64,000 bases of DNA from Mastigias papua (taxonomy: Eukaryota > Cnidaria > Scyphozoa > Rhizostomeae > Mastigiidae). Under the pieces are notes generated by a model. The model was given only the letters and a program-made list of their open reading frames with translations. It had not been told where the DNA came from and searched no databases. The DNA is taken from positions 12,407,534 through 12,471,533 of the forward strand of contig OZ025277.1 of the NCBI GenBank assembly GCA_964019165.1, given 5' to 3'. A program made the translations under genes and the position numbers. Shown here piece after piece: positions 10,026-21,585 of this stretch (positions are counted from its first letter, which is position 1; the number at the start of each line of letters is the position of its first letter).

Positions 10026-12122
10026 TGCATGCAAATGCATTTGAGTCGAAACTCTTCTGCAAGTTAATAATTCGTACGAGATGCACTGTATTTTTAAGGG
10101 ATTTATCCTTTTCAAAATTACTTAGGCAAGGCAGGCTTCGGTCTAAATCTGAAAAATGACCCTCCATCAGAAGGAGGTTGGACGACCCCTGACAAACCAA
10201 TGAAGAGATTATTGGCATAAATTGGCACGTCTTTGCAATGTTGCATCTATTCTCATTTCAACAGTGCACCATTTATATCAATTTACATCATTACAAGTAC
10301 CACATCAAATCAAAATATAGGCATTTTGAGAAGATCAATAAGTTATTAGCGTGTCACAATACGTTTGTCCTAATGAAAAGCACTGAGGATCAGACTGTTT
10401 CAATCTTCATAGCAAAGGAAAGAAAACTAGTCATTATATTATCACATCATACAAGTAACAGGGATGGCTGTTTACAATGAGATTTCCTTTTGACTTTGCT
10501 CCTAAACGAGGCTTTGATTACGAGGATGTCTTATGGCATTTTGTTTGGGCTTTCACTAGCTCATCCTGAATATTCTACTCCTTCCTTTTGTCATGAGCTG
10601 CGCCCTTCATGGAGCATCAATCTTCAGATTTGATCGATGAAGGAAAGCATGGTCATAATAGACAAGAATTAATAGTCACATTTTCATTCTACGCTCTCCA
10701 ATTGTATTGAAATAAGTAGATGTTCATCTGTTAACAAGAGGAAAAGGTATAGCGGCTGCCAAGTTGCTACCGCAGGAGAGATGGATTTAAAAGGGTTTAA
10801 AAATGATCAACAGCTCAAATTAGCAGGCAATGCTTGGATGTGATTGAAATAGACACAAGTTAACTAATTTATAAAGAAAAATTGACAAAACAGAAACTAA
10901 AACTACTTGGTTAGTTGCAATCTCATGATACACTGTGTTACTTAACAAGAAACATTAAATTATATGAACTTATAATTAGAGGGATGCTTTGCGGGCTAGA
11001 CCGCCGGGGATGCTCATTTGCTAGTGGTTTTACAACAATGATACAACCTCTGCAGAACACCCATGTATCGCGGAGGGATTGAAAACTTGCTTCTACGCAA
11101 TAGTGGTACGTGAATTCAGGCCTAAGCCTATTCATAAGTGGCAACAAATTATATCCGGCATGGTGGACCACTTCCGGTAAAGCAAATGAAATGCGACTAG
11201 GGCAATACATTATTCAGCATACGTTATTTGTAATTCATTAGAACTCTAACAAAACTATTATCACTTGCAATGCCTCATGAAATTATTTAGAAATATTGAG
11301 ATATAAAAAGTTTGTAAGTAAAAATATTTACAGATCTACAGTAAAAATTTAATGCATAATAAATAAGCGTGTTCAATATTTATCGTCTATAACGACTTGA
11401 CTTTACTCAGCCCTTTGTCTTTAATGTGAAATATATAGCAACTCATAAGTTAGATCTCTGATCTTAAATGATGCCTTTGTCAAATGGCGAAGGACAGATG
11501 ACACGGTGTGTTCCTACAGTGCAGAAGGCTTTATGGGGAACAAACGCATCCTCTTTATGCTAGGAAACAGTCGAGTTTTGTGATGAATTTTCTCTAGAGA
11601 AATGCTCTTTACGCCGACGCATGAGCCTATTTGGAGGGCTGTTTAGACTTGACTAAAATGGAATTAGGTAATCAACAAATTGCATGTAATAATGGTGATA
11701 AATGGGATATTTAATTCACTTTCTGATAATGACAATACCTATCTGATGAATTGTTCACTGTCAATTCATGTCATTATCTCCATTATATGACAAAAGCTTC
11801 AACGAAATGAAACTCCATACCAATTGGATCAAAGCTGTGTTCAATTAACAGTTTGGTCGTGCAGAACACAAACAGAACAATGAGTATTGTTTCCTCATAG
11901 CAGCGATATTTGCAAATGGCTTGATGGATACAAGCTTGCAATCTGTAAACAGCATGGTTGGGAATGAAGTCCTTCTCACCAATGACTAAGCATGGTACGA
12001 TACGTGTTTGCTATTGGGTCGAGTGCACCCTTCTTCACAGAAAATATACCTTATTTCGACATTACTGAACCTCGAAGTCTTACTGTGTGTGCAGTATTAC
12101 TTAAAGCACCTAACCAACTACT

Positions 12123-12506
12123 TTACCTACAAGTGTATACCTTTTTAATTTCAGTGCATTTAGAACACTTCACACTGCAGCACCATACAAACTTACAGTT
12201 ACAAGACTTTGTATAGGGCACTGCTTTGAAATCATAACCACGTCCGCAACACATAGCTTCACAGCCATCGTCATCTGATGATGTTATGTTGCATTCTCTT
12301 CCTGCTGTTCCGAGTGAGCCCATTTTCATATCTTGACGGCAAAAACTGGGCGATCTCTCGAAATAGATGAGATCAAGGGTCGTTGGCCTTGAATATTCCT
12401 TGTTCTTCGGTCTTAACTTCTTGTACTTGCCTTTCCCATTCTTCTTTTTCTTGATGATCCTCATCTCATGTGCGCTGTCGTACTTCTCTTTAAGCTTGGC
12501 GCCAAC
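12123..12506 (-). CDS. Wnt exon 5 (C-terminal cysteine domain, stop)
   Basis: Follows acceptor GGACAG at 12512-12507 and encodes residues 232-358. It opens with [15 protein letters not shown], then a lysine-rich linker ([14 protein letters not shown]), [47 protein letters not shown], and ends YTCR-TAA. The unusually basic linker falls at the junction between the N- and C-terminal Wnt domains. It holds 12 of the 24 cysteines. Confidence 0.97.
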   Translation of the reverse strand, partial: VGAKLKEKYDSAHEMRIIKKKKNGKGKYKKLRPKNKEYSRPTTLDLIYFERSPSFCRQDMKMGSLGTAGRECNITSSDDDGCEAMCCGRGYDFKAVPYTKSCNCKFVWCCSVKCSKCTEIKKVYTCR

Positions 12507-14034
12507 CTGTCCATGAAAAGTAAAGTAAAGATAGATGATAAACGTTATTATGAGTGAGGAATTGTTTATAACTAAACAATGCAACTAACCATGGCAGTTT
12601 TAAATCTTCCACTTCAAGTATATTCTGATTAGATCTCCTACACAATTTCAACAAGCAGATCAGAGATCAAATGACTCAAACATAATTTACACATAAGCGC
12701 AGAGGCACTAGTGGATGTATTCATATGAGAACAGTGAGCCTAGTAGAGGAGAAACTACAGCCTAAAATAGGTCGTTGACCGGTGGAAACAAGCGAACAGC
12801 ACAGCAACAAGTTGAACTAAAATAAAACCAATAATTACGGTAAAATGGTATACTGGGCTCTCTCAAATACTACACAATTTGAGTAACGAGTTCATTCCTC
12901 AGGAGGATACGTTGCATTATAAACACAATGGACTGGGCAGAAGAATTTATAAAAATCCACTTACCAAACGGAATTTTGGCAAATTAAGCCAACAAGTCTT
13001 TAGTTCACATGATCCGGAAAGGCCGTGGCATTTACATTTTCTGTACAAACCTTGTGTGATAGTCTAAAAAGATTGGAGAAACATATTTGAGACTAATCTG
13101 ATCTATAGCCACGAAAGCTGATGTTGACAAGGATGACATGGTATGTTATTCATTGGATTTATTACAGCAAGCCATGCAAAAGTACTAGAAGTCTTCAATT
13201 ATTGAAATTGGGCTAATGTGTTATCTGAAGAAAGCAACCAAAACTTAAAGTAAAAGTGAGAGATGAAGATGTTTGAATGAAAGTTATTAAGAGACTTCTC
13301 CTCGCCTTCTGGTGAGTAGAGGAGGAGCCTAATACCACTGATACCCACCATTTTGACTTTTAAAGTATTGTGCAGCAAGAATCTCATTATCATGGGAAAG
13401 CAAACTGAAAAGGTAGAGGGCGAGAGCATGATGGGAAGACAATGTCGAGAGCATCCTGCAGTGAGGAGGACTCTTACTACTGATTTTGCAGGAGACAGAA
13501 GGGAATGAAGAGGATGAGCTAAGGAGACAAAGCTTTGACCTACAGCAAAGACAAGAATTTGGTTTCTCATTAACAAAATCTTAAGCCTCACTCCTCCAAT
13601 AGGGAGTAACATATCTAAAGTCCCATCCTACCTTACGTCCGGCCTCATTGTTATGTTTATTCATATCCTTTCTTGGCGTCCTCTTTCTCCCATCTTCGGT
13701 AGCATCAACAAATCTCTCTGAATACCTGAGGCCAAAGTTAACATCGCGACTGCATCCTCCCCACTTCCATCCAGCTGAAGGAGGTGTTCGACGGTACGTC
13801 CTATCACAATTGCAATGAGCAGATCTGCCTTGGGCGCATGCTTCGGTAATTGCTGATACAAGACCTGCAGACGTTATTGCGTGGATGAATGCTGACTCTC
13901 GAGTACCTAAATGCAAAATCAAGCGGGATTGGTAAAATCTGTAGCCTCCATAGGCTATAAAGGATGAAAGTAAGAAGATCGAGTTGTCATTTTATCATCT
14001 TAATCCTCATTACCATCATCATCGACATAATCCT

Positions 14035-14109
<75 letters not shown>

Positions 14110-17100
14110 TTCATCATTATCATCTTCATCATTATCATCTTCATCATCATCATCGCCATCAACACTATCATCATCATCATCATCATAATCATCATCATCA
14201 TCATCATCATAATCATTATTGTCATAATCATTATTGTCATAATCATCATCATCATTGCCATAATAATAATAATAATCATCATCATCATTATTGTCATCAA
14301 CATCAACTTGATCGTCATCATTGTAGTCATCATCATCACCACAATCATTATCATTGCAATCGTCTTGTTAGGCCAATGCAAATACTTAAATAAATACACG
14401 CATTTTTATTCATGATCTTTGTACTAACCGTTTGTCATTTCATCTGAAAAGTACTGTGCTCTCTATTTACAAGCTCGCAAGGTCAATAGATTGCAAGCGA
14501 CACCCCTTGCTTTAAATAAATCTTACCTTTCTCGAGGATTTTTCCAAATACTGAGCTACCATCATTTATAGGGCAATTCCATCTACTAGACTGAAACTGG
14601 TGCTTGCACTCCTCGATCGATATCTTTGCTCCTAATGCAACACTGGGCATCAAATCTGGAAATTCTCTACAGAGCTTCCTTTGTTTCTCGTTAATGCTTT
14701 TCAGCTGATTACATATTGATGACGACGAGGACGACCTGATGTTCTCTGGGATAACGATATTCAAACTTCCAGTTCCCAGGGCCCTGAAACGTGGAATATA
14801 CAAAATCTATGATGAAAATGTCAGTTCGAGTAATTAGCTTGATTACAAGCAGAATGGCCAGAAGCTCCCTGTTATGAGGAAGAAAGCAAAGCTGCTACAC
14901 TTGCTAGTGTGCTCGAATATACAGTTTTAAAGAAAGCGTGACATCTCTGCATCCTTTCTCCGCAGCTTGAAGCTTCTGGTCATTCAATTTATGAACTCCA
15001 AGATGTTTAAGAACTTAGTTTACAAGCGTTAACAAGTAAGTTGTCACAACTATAATAAGTGGCAAACAATTTAGTGTTTGTCAATCCAAACATGTTAACA
15101 TGTTTAAATCAAACAGTGTTTCATTTTATGTGTGAGAGAGTTAAATTCAGAAACACGAATACATCCTGATACCCACCAAGTTTCTCGTGAGATAAGACGA
15201 CATATAGTAACTGACAAAAGTTGGTACACTGGTAATCCTTTTTTACCTATACAGTAGCATCCACCATTCCCTCTCAGAAGACTGCTGAGTTATGTAGGCT
15301 AGATTTGCAGGCAAACAAATCGATTCATTCTCAAGCAATACTCGGGCAACTAAGCCTGCATCTCAACAATGTTTAAGGGGTAGGGAAACTTAATAAAGTG
15401 GGTTATTCTGTTCTTGGATTTGAAGATTTTGCGCGTGTATCTCGTTATCCATGCAAAACGGCACACTGTTTTGGAAATGGGAGGAGAAGTTCATCGCTTA
15501 ATGGGAAGAATATGTCACATAACATCCACCACAGTTTCTAAATATACTGTGAGATGTGGAGATATTGCGCATGTGAGCAATAAATCTGAGACAAGACTGC
15601 AGACTGGCTGATACCTCATGCACAGTACGCTTTTTGAAATTTCGACTACAGAAGAGCATTTGTAGGAGATTCTACACAGGGACTTGGGTCACCACCTTAA
15701 ACCTGTATAGAAAGGGCCTAAATTATTCGGGGTTGGTTGACACTGACACTACCCAAATAGAGAAGCATTGAGCCTATGAGGGGGCTTTCGCCTGCAGTTT
15801 CAATGCTAAAGATGCTCTGATATTGTGTCATAGTATCTTTGGAACATCCGATATTTTTGTCCATACAGTCCTATGAGAAAGCCCACCTATGTTAAAACGA
15901 ATATTATATTATCAGTGTGATCTTAACAGCAAAAAGTCGAAATCAATTGTTCAAGCGCTATCCTACTTTGTTACGAACATTACTACTAGTGGCAACATCA
16001 AACCACCATGCGCCTCAGCCCTTAAGATGAAACAACGGAACGAAAACCTCGCATAAACCACAGCCCAAGATACAAAATTTGTCATCCATCAAACGAAATC
16101 TTCTAATTAAGTCTTATTGTCGGGATAAGCCAATTAGCTTTATTGGAAATTGTGCCCAAAGGCCAGAGCAGACACTAAAGTTCCAGTGGGCTAGTTTTGT
16201 TGTTTCGAGACATTTGTTTTATGAATGGATCGTAATTTAGGGACATTGCCACACTGGACACCGCCCATCAACAAGAAAGCTTTTTCTACTACTCTGTGAT
16301 AGAGAAATTTAAGTGGCCCTTGTCTGTCGAGAAATACGTTGTGAATTTCGCAATATCAAAACAGATGGGAGCAAACTTGTGCTCACAAGGCCTACATAAG
16401 GATGATGTTCCTTGTTGCATTGCTCAACTCCTGCTGCCTGAGATATACCGCTCATTTCCCCCTTGAGATGGCTCCAAGGAGCCACGTGCATCGCTCTTCA
16501 AATGCTGTAATAGCCACTTAACAATTATCAAAAACTGAAGGCTCAACAAGAGCATTGGGAAAATCTATCAAAGCCCTGATCAGTTACAAAAAGTCCAACA
16601 GAAATCCATGTTTAATTCCATAGATATCACTGCCCTAAGAACTCCACGGATTTTATAGGTTTGCATGAAGCACATGCATGTATCAAATGTCAGAATATAT
16701 ATTTTTAACAACGAAGGCGGGCATGAACCGTAAGTCAACTTAGTGTTAGCTAAAGGATATAACCTAAAGCTAAAACAAAGTCCCCATTAGCTCCAGGTAG
16801 CGCGCGAGTGGGCAGAGAAACTCAAAATGTTTAGATTCGACCTGTGAGATATACATATGGGGTCTTTTTGGAAACACAGATTAATATAAAAAGCCAAACT
16901 ATAAACCATAGGAATTGAAGGACCCGGCCATAAACAGAACTCAAATATAGGAGGAGGAGAATCTCCTCTTCTCAGACTATACGTTGTTTAAATATGAGCT
17001 AGCACTATTATCTGACCTCCTATGATGCGATATACTGAGTGAATCAAATTGGAGGCAAAAAAGCACCGGGAAAAGAGAAGTAAAATAAAGTTTTAAAAAA

Positions 17101-17398
17101 TTGCCAATAACGGTCTTTTTGCTATTTGTATCTCAACATGTTAATAATCTATTCGCTGTGAAGAAGATGTATCAGTTCTGAATGTAACGAATAGGATATA
17201 ATACCTCCCGATCAATTCTGCTCTATCTCGTGTCCCAACCTACGATCTAGATATTCGAAAGAACTTAATCTCTATAGCTCAGAATTTGGCAAAGAAAGGC
17301 CAGTTTCATGGTGTAGCATTAGAAATTATAACTTACCACCAATATGTAGCGCCATGTCTCAGCAACGTGAGAAACACAATCCAAATTGCAAATGCCAT
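12123..17398 (-). CDS. Secreted Wnt ligand, complete 5-exon gene
   Basis: Wnt proteins are secreted, lipid-modified ligands for Frizzled and LRP5/6 receptors that set body axes and tissue polarity. The exons are 17398-17337, 14783-14527, 13906-13632, 13063-12965 and 12506-12123. They total 1,077 bases, 358 residues plus TAA, within the family range of 350-400. Residues 1 to about 18 form a hydrophobic signal peptide ([13 protein letters not shown]), followed by YWWALG, a typical mature Wnt start. I count 24 cysteines, the full Wnt complement. Family motifs are [40 protein letters not shown] (207-217, with S214 at the Porcupine acylation site) and the C-terminal block from CCGRGY to YTCR. CNITS is a probable N-glycosylation site. 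All introns are GT-AG and every phase matches. I cannot assign the Wnt subfamily: the C-terminus ([13 protein letters not shown]) recalls Wnt5/Wnt16, while [14 protein letters not shown] recalls Wnt3. No frameshift or stop is present. Confidence 0.97.
12507..12964 (-). other. Wnt intron 4
   Basis: GT-AG intron of 458 bases; nothing else recognised. Confidence 0.9.
12965..13063 (-). CDS. Wnt exon 4 (acylated-serine motif)
   Basis: Only 99 bases. Follows acceptor CTTTTTAG and encodes residues 199-231, [20 protein letters not shown] then [13 protein letters not shown]. Donor GTAAGT at 12964-12959. Both edges are phase 0. The exon is needed to link HNNEAGRK to VGAKLKEK with the normal Wnt spacing. 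S214 corresponds to the serine acylated by Porcupine in other Wnts. Confidence 0.96.
13064..13631 (-). other. Wnt intron 3
   Basis: GT-AG intron of 568 bases; a 137-codon chance frame on the minus strand crosses it and overlaps the end of exon 3 out of frame. Confidence 0.9.
13632..13906 (-). CDS. Wnt exon 3
   Basis: Follows acceptor CATTTAG, completes G107 and encodes residues 108-198: [44 protein letters not shown] and [11 protein letters not shown]. Donor GTAGGA at 13631-13626, phase 0. Confidence 0.97.
13907..14526 (-). other. Wnt intron 2
   Basis: GT-AG intron of 620 bases, about half of it the ATC microsatellite at 14034-14350. Confidence 0.9.
14034..14350. repeat. (ATC)n microsatellite in Wnt intron 2
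   Basis: ATC triplets with TTC, ATT, GCC and ATA interruptions over about 300 bases, longest pure runs at 14035-14110. Poly-Ile, poly-Ser and poly-Met open frames here are repeat artefacts. Confidence 0.97.
14527..14783 (-). CDS. Wnt exon 2
   Basis: Follows acceptor CGTTTCAG, completes W21 and encodes residues 22-106: ALGTGSL, a six-serine run, [40 protein letters not shown] and FGKILEK, plus one base of G107. Donor GTAAGA at 14526-14521. Confidence 0.97.
14784..17336 (-). other. Wnt intron 1
   Basis: GT-AG intron of 2,553 bases between the signal-peptide exon and the rest. A long first intron is a common place for enhancers in developmental genes, but I see no specific element or repeat here. 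Confidence 0.85.
17337..17398 (-). CDS. Wnt exon 1 (signal peptide)
   Basis: ATG at 17398-17396 begins [20 protein letters not shown] and two bases of a second W. Donor GTAAGT at 17336-17331. Joining to exon 2 creates YWWALGTG, the usual Wnt motif just after the signal peptide, which supports both this exon and its phase. Confidence 0.92.
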
Positions 17399-17466
17399 TA
17401 TAGTGAACGATTTCCACGTTAGCTCCTTCTTTCCGAATGAAGTCGACAAAGATCGCCGGTAGCTCC

Positions 17467-17495
17467 TTTATATATCAAATTTCTTACCGCCCAAT
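17467..17495 (-). promoter_or_regulatory. Wnt core promoter: TATA box with inverted CCAAT/GC box
   Basis: On the minus strand ATTGGGCGG (17495-17487) joins an inverted CCAAT box to a GC-box core. It is followed 12 bases later by TATATAAA (17474-17467), which lies 69 bases upstream of the Wnt ATG. A start site near 17440 would leave a 5' UTR of about 40 bases. The arrangement is textbook for a TATA promoter, but it was identified by sequence alone. Confidence 0.55.
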
Positions 17496-17499
17496 CCTC

Positions 17500-20400
17500 T
17501 CTGGGAGTTGACGCAACACTCTTGGGGCCTTGCGCGTTGTTTGCGTGTATTCTTAGTCAATCTAGAAGTTGAAAAACAACTTTAAATGACTTAATTGAAC
17601 AACACGAGTCGTTTCAATGGACTGAATTTCTCTGTGATATTAAGAACAAGCCAGTAACAGTTCATAAACCAAAACAAAGCTTCGATTAAATCGGTGACAA
17701 TCACTGCAAAAAGTTCGCTGATTACGACTGCGTTCATCCCTTACAGTCGGCAGCTATATGTGTTATTAACGATACAAATCCTCAAGATTTCCTAATGTGT
17801 CCTTTGTTCGGCCTCGCTTCTGCTTGCAGAACAAATTCTCTTATGACTGAGCAAACAGATTTCAGCGCAAGGGATAAAAAATACAATGCGTAAAGTAAAT
17901 GCGGACGAGTTGAAATGAATAAAGCTGTGTGCAACTGCCACCATTTATAGTCTTGAGTATTTATCCATGTCAGTTGGATTGTCACTGGAAACAGGTCTAA
18001 CATGTGATTTGAGTGTTTGAACATGCATACAAGTGTACTGGCCCCTTGGATATTAAATCGCTGTTTGCTCCAAACAATTGTTAACTTATTTTAACGAGAT
18101 TTTAAATAGCATTTGACCTTTCGCATCGAAGAGTATAGCTGACATTTAACAGTCGGAAGAAGCATGAACTGCGGGCTAGTTATGAGGGGGAGACACGGGT
18201 AACATGGAAAACATGCTGAGGATGGGGTTCAAAAGCGAGCATTCCCCCCAACAAAAATTCACCCGCCACATTGGCATTTCTCCACATCACATTGTCCCTA
18301 TGCATTTGTTTTACAGTATCGGGTCAGAAGCAAGCATTTGGTTGACTATTGGGGAGCGACAAAGGAGCGACCAGACCAGACCAAGAGGATCATGGGAGCG
18401 AAGCTCCAAGAAGTATTGCAGTCAGAACAACAGTTGCTATCACTGCATTTTTATGTAATCTTGAAACGTATTGAGAGACGATCGCCCTCCCTCGCTAATT
18501 GATATAACTCTTGGTAGACCGCTAAACCTTGCTTAAATTATTCAAAAATTCTCTCAACATTTGTCCAAAATTGCAAATGTTAGATGAAATTTCCTGAAGT
18601 TAAAGTTGTTCGATGAAGGCACCCAACATTTTTATTGTTCTCAAAGTTCGGTTAAAATATAGAGTTGTTTGAAAGCGGGCTGTAGAAAGTATGCCAGGTG
18701 TGCAAAAATTCACCGATGAAAAGCATTCCAGCATTAGAATCTTCATTCAAATTTTTCAAAATGTGTTGATTTATTGAATAATGGAATGAAAACAGTAGAG
18801 AACAATAAAAGGTGTGAAAGCAACTGATCATTTGACGTGCTTTCAAGTTCACGTGGGAATACATGAAATATTGAAACTTAATGCTAAATGGCATTCACTT
18901 TAAACAAATGCAAATCTATTCCCATGTGACAAGGCACAATTAGAACCAGTATTATAAGACAAGAGTTCAAATTAAAGTGACTCTCAAGTGTGGACATCAG
19001 TCAAGTAATTTTTACAAATTCGACTATTGATGCTTTGCATCAGAAGAAAGCCGTCCACCTTAGGGAAATGGCCGTCAGAAATGGCTGCCACACTTTCGCA
19101 CAGCCTGGGCCTAACCATACACTCTGCTCACATTCCAATGGAAGATACTTCTTCTTTTTGACGCCAAGAAATGATTCCCTCCGGCGTTAGACAATCAATA
19201 TCCAGAAATAGAACAAAACAGTGTTTCCGGGCATTTATTAAATAAAAATTTCTCAGTAGCTAGCAAGAACCGGAATTTACGGAGTTCTGCTGCAATGGTG
19301 GGTTAACACTACCATTGATGCTTTATAAGATTTGCTTGAATTTGAAAAGCTATCTTGCCACAAAATCTTGCTAATGTGGCTTTCACCTGCGCTATGCTGG
19401 TCCATAATCACACATGATACGATCTCGTTATCCCTTAATCATAACCACGGATATTACAATGTGAGTGATAGGGAACATTCCCATTGTGATCATACCTAAA
19501 AGGTCTGGCCTACAGCATACAACTCTTTGCACTTCAAAATAGACAAAATTATCACTTGACACAGTTAATGATCTAAGTCGCTGCACTTTCATAAAAAGCC
19601 AGTAGTAGATCTGTAAGTTATAAATCTCTATCAATCACAGAGAGGTAATACTGTTGCTATTGAAGATCGCTTCTCCTTTTTTCCTCAAAGGGTGCTCCAC
19701 TACCCTTGCTAAACTCTCCTCCAAGGGAATACGGCTGATTCATTAGAGAGGCAACTGTTATTCAAGTCACTCCTATTCATATGTCACTTCACAACAAGCA
19801 TTCATTATACCTCAATTTCTTGGAAAGCCCGTGGTAACCACAATGGATTTACAGAATCAAAAATTCGTTAAGTTTTACTAATCAAATGACGATCGTAAAT
19901 TTAGAATTTCATCCCTTTGTCATCAATAAGAAAATGGCTTTCTCTTGTCAAGACTCTTGTCAACTAGTTAAATTATTACCTAAAGGTACATATCTGGTAA
20001 TTTTTTGATCATGAGGTGGTGTTGATAATAAGATAGGGGTTATTCCACGTTTAAACAAAAGGCTACTCTTACTAGTACTTCGTGGAAGTGCATCGCTTCC
20101 ACCAGCAATATTTAGTTGGAATCTTCGGAGTTTTCCTGTGATTCTTGGCATGCTATTGTAAGCCATTCTCAATTTAAGCTCACGTAAGTAAATATTACTT
20201 TACGCGCTTCTACATGGAATTCTGTCCACTGGAGGTTGCCTATTCCAAGAATTTTCTATCAAGCAAAAACAATCTAAAATCTCATCGCTAAGCACTTATA
20301 TTGGCAAATGAATTCTTTTATCGGCATCAAGAAACGTTAAAGCATTATCACACTTACATCTTCCAATTTGATTTGTTCAGTTGATCACATCAATAAGAGA

Positions 20401-21040
20401 ATTCAAGGCGCCTTGTCCTTTGTCGACTGCTAACCCCAAATTTTAATATGCGAATGACGAAGTAGTTCTCGAAAGAATTAAATGTGTCCACTACCATTAT
20501 ATGCATGATAAACACTAGCAAATGTTGAAACAGTAGGAAAGCGGCAATACAAAATGTAAATATCCAATCAGAACTCAACCAAAGGATCACTAAAGTCCTT
20601 TCCGCTTGGTGGTACACTCGACTGATTTCTTTTTTCCGGAATGGACAATAGGGATTCCTGAGATGGAACAACTACACAGAAAATATTCATTGATTCATCA
20701 TGTTCAATAAGATGATTCTCTTTTCCTGTTGGTCTATCAAATGGTCCACCATCTCCTTTATGCAATAATAACACCTACCCATGGGCAACAGAAACCTGGC
20801 CTAGCCCTGTCCTTCTTTCTGCATGTACAATGCAAAAACATCCGCTATATGAGATTCCTAGGCAAAATCTATCAAAACAGACGTTAATACGAGCGGAATC
20901 AAGGGGATGTTACGTTCTTCCTTATTCTTCGTGTGTGTTGAAGTACATTTATGGATTAGGTACATCGTTTCTACATTCATGGCTTCTGCCTGCTAAAGGC
21001 AATACATTGACCGAGACCTTTGAGAGAAAGCCATTCATGC
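17500..21040. other. Intergenic DNA upstream of Wnt
   Basis: No gene recognised. Minus-strand open segments with splice-like edges at 20774-20568, 20172-19980 and 19610-19496 are possible exons of an unknown gene, listed as a finding only. Confidence 0.5.
17673..17679 (+). promoter_or_regulatory. Possible TCF/LEF site upstream of Wnt
   Basis: AACAAAG matches the TCF/LEF core (WWCAAAG) about 200 bases upstream of the TATA box. Some Wnt genes are regulated by their own pathway, but a single 7-mer in AT-rich DNA is expected by chance. Confidence 0.2.
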
Positions 21041-21042
21041 AA

Positions 21043-21127
21043 TAGAATATAGTTAGTTAGATAGATAGTTAGTCACTTAGTTAGCTAGTTAGTTAGTTAG
21101 TTAGTTAGTTATTTATTTATTTATCTA
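21043..21127. repeat. (TTAG)n array, left part
   Basis: TTAG/ATAG units, changing to TTATTTATTTATT just before the MITE. The array resumes on the other side of the MITE. Confidence 0.9.
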
Positions 21128-21400
21128 CAATAGTCACCAAAAGTCCTGGGACACTTTACACTTTTTGTATTCTGCAATGATCTTTCACCCCTTCTCTCCC
21201 TGAAACAATGTTGGTTTTTTGGAGTACATGCGATAATGGGATAATTTCGCGTGCACGCCAACTTCAAGTGTCCCACAAGCGAACCAACATTGTCCTAGGG
21301 GGAAGGGGGTGCGTGCACGTAGCAACGATGACAATATGTAGAGGAAAGTGGATTTTTATCAAATTTTTGTAAGTATCCCAAGGACTTTTAGTGAGTATTG
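21128..21400. mobile_element. TA-flanked MITE family, copy 1, inside TTAG array
   Basis: 273 bp. The left end is CAATAGTCACCAAAAGTCCT; the right end is the near-complement (AGGACTTTTAGTGAGTATTG). TA is at 21126-21127; the right flank is TG, a probable later change. A second inner inverted pair surrounds AACAATGTTGGTTTTTTGG and CGAACCAACATTGT. No coding capacity. The TA target suggests a Tc1/mariner-derived element. Confidence 0.85.
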
Positions 21401-21409
21401 TGGCTAGGT

Positions 21410-21585
21410 AGTTAGCTAGTAAAGCTAGTCATTTAAGTACCTAGTTAGTTAGATAATACTATGCTTGTTACCTAGTTAGGTAGTTAGTTAGTTAGTTAGT
21501 TAGTTAGTTAATTAATTAGTTAGTTGGCTAGCTACTTAGTTATTTAGCTAGCTAATTAGCTAGTTGGCCTGTTAGTTAGTTCATT
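21410..21585. repeat. (TTAG)n array, right part
   Basis: Imperfect TTAG/CTAG units continuing beyond the MITE, longest pure run at about 21480-21510. This is not a telomeric type (no TTAGG or TTAGGG). Confidence 0.88.

Larger units (their letters stand above)
9101..12122. other. Intergenic spacer between Wnt stop and NMD3 start
   Basis: About 3.0 kb that should contain the Wnt 3' UTR and the NMD3 promoter. An ATTAAA on the minus strand at 11715-11710 is a possible weak polyadenylation signal. A copy of repeat family A lies near 9780-10025. A short box-A-like tRNA fragment is at about 9537. The 90-codon minus-strand frame at 9237-9509 resembles no family that I know. Confidence 0.6.

Noticed and set aside
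12879..13067. Plus-strand 62-codon frame
   Set aside because: It is antisense to Wnt exon 4, which fits the Wnt family exactly on the minus strand.
13199..13612. 137-codon minus-strand frame
   Set aside because: Lies within Wnt intron 3 and out of frame; no Wnt or other motif.
13964..14415. Poly-Ser, poly-Ile and poly-Met frames up to 143 codons
   Set aside because: They are the (ATC)n microsatellite in Wnt intron 2.
21043..21585. Telomere-like TTAG repeats
   Set aside because: The unit is TTAG, not TTAGGG or TTAGG. The array is imperfect and interrupted by a MITE, so it is a simple repeat.
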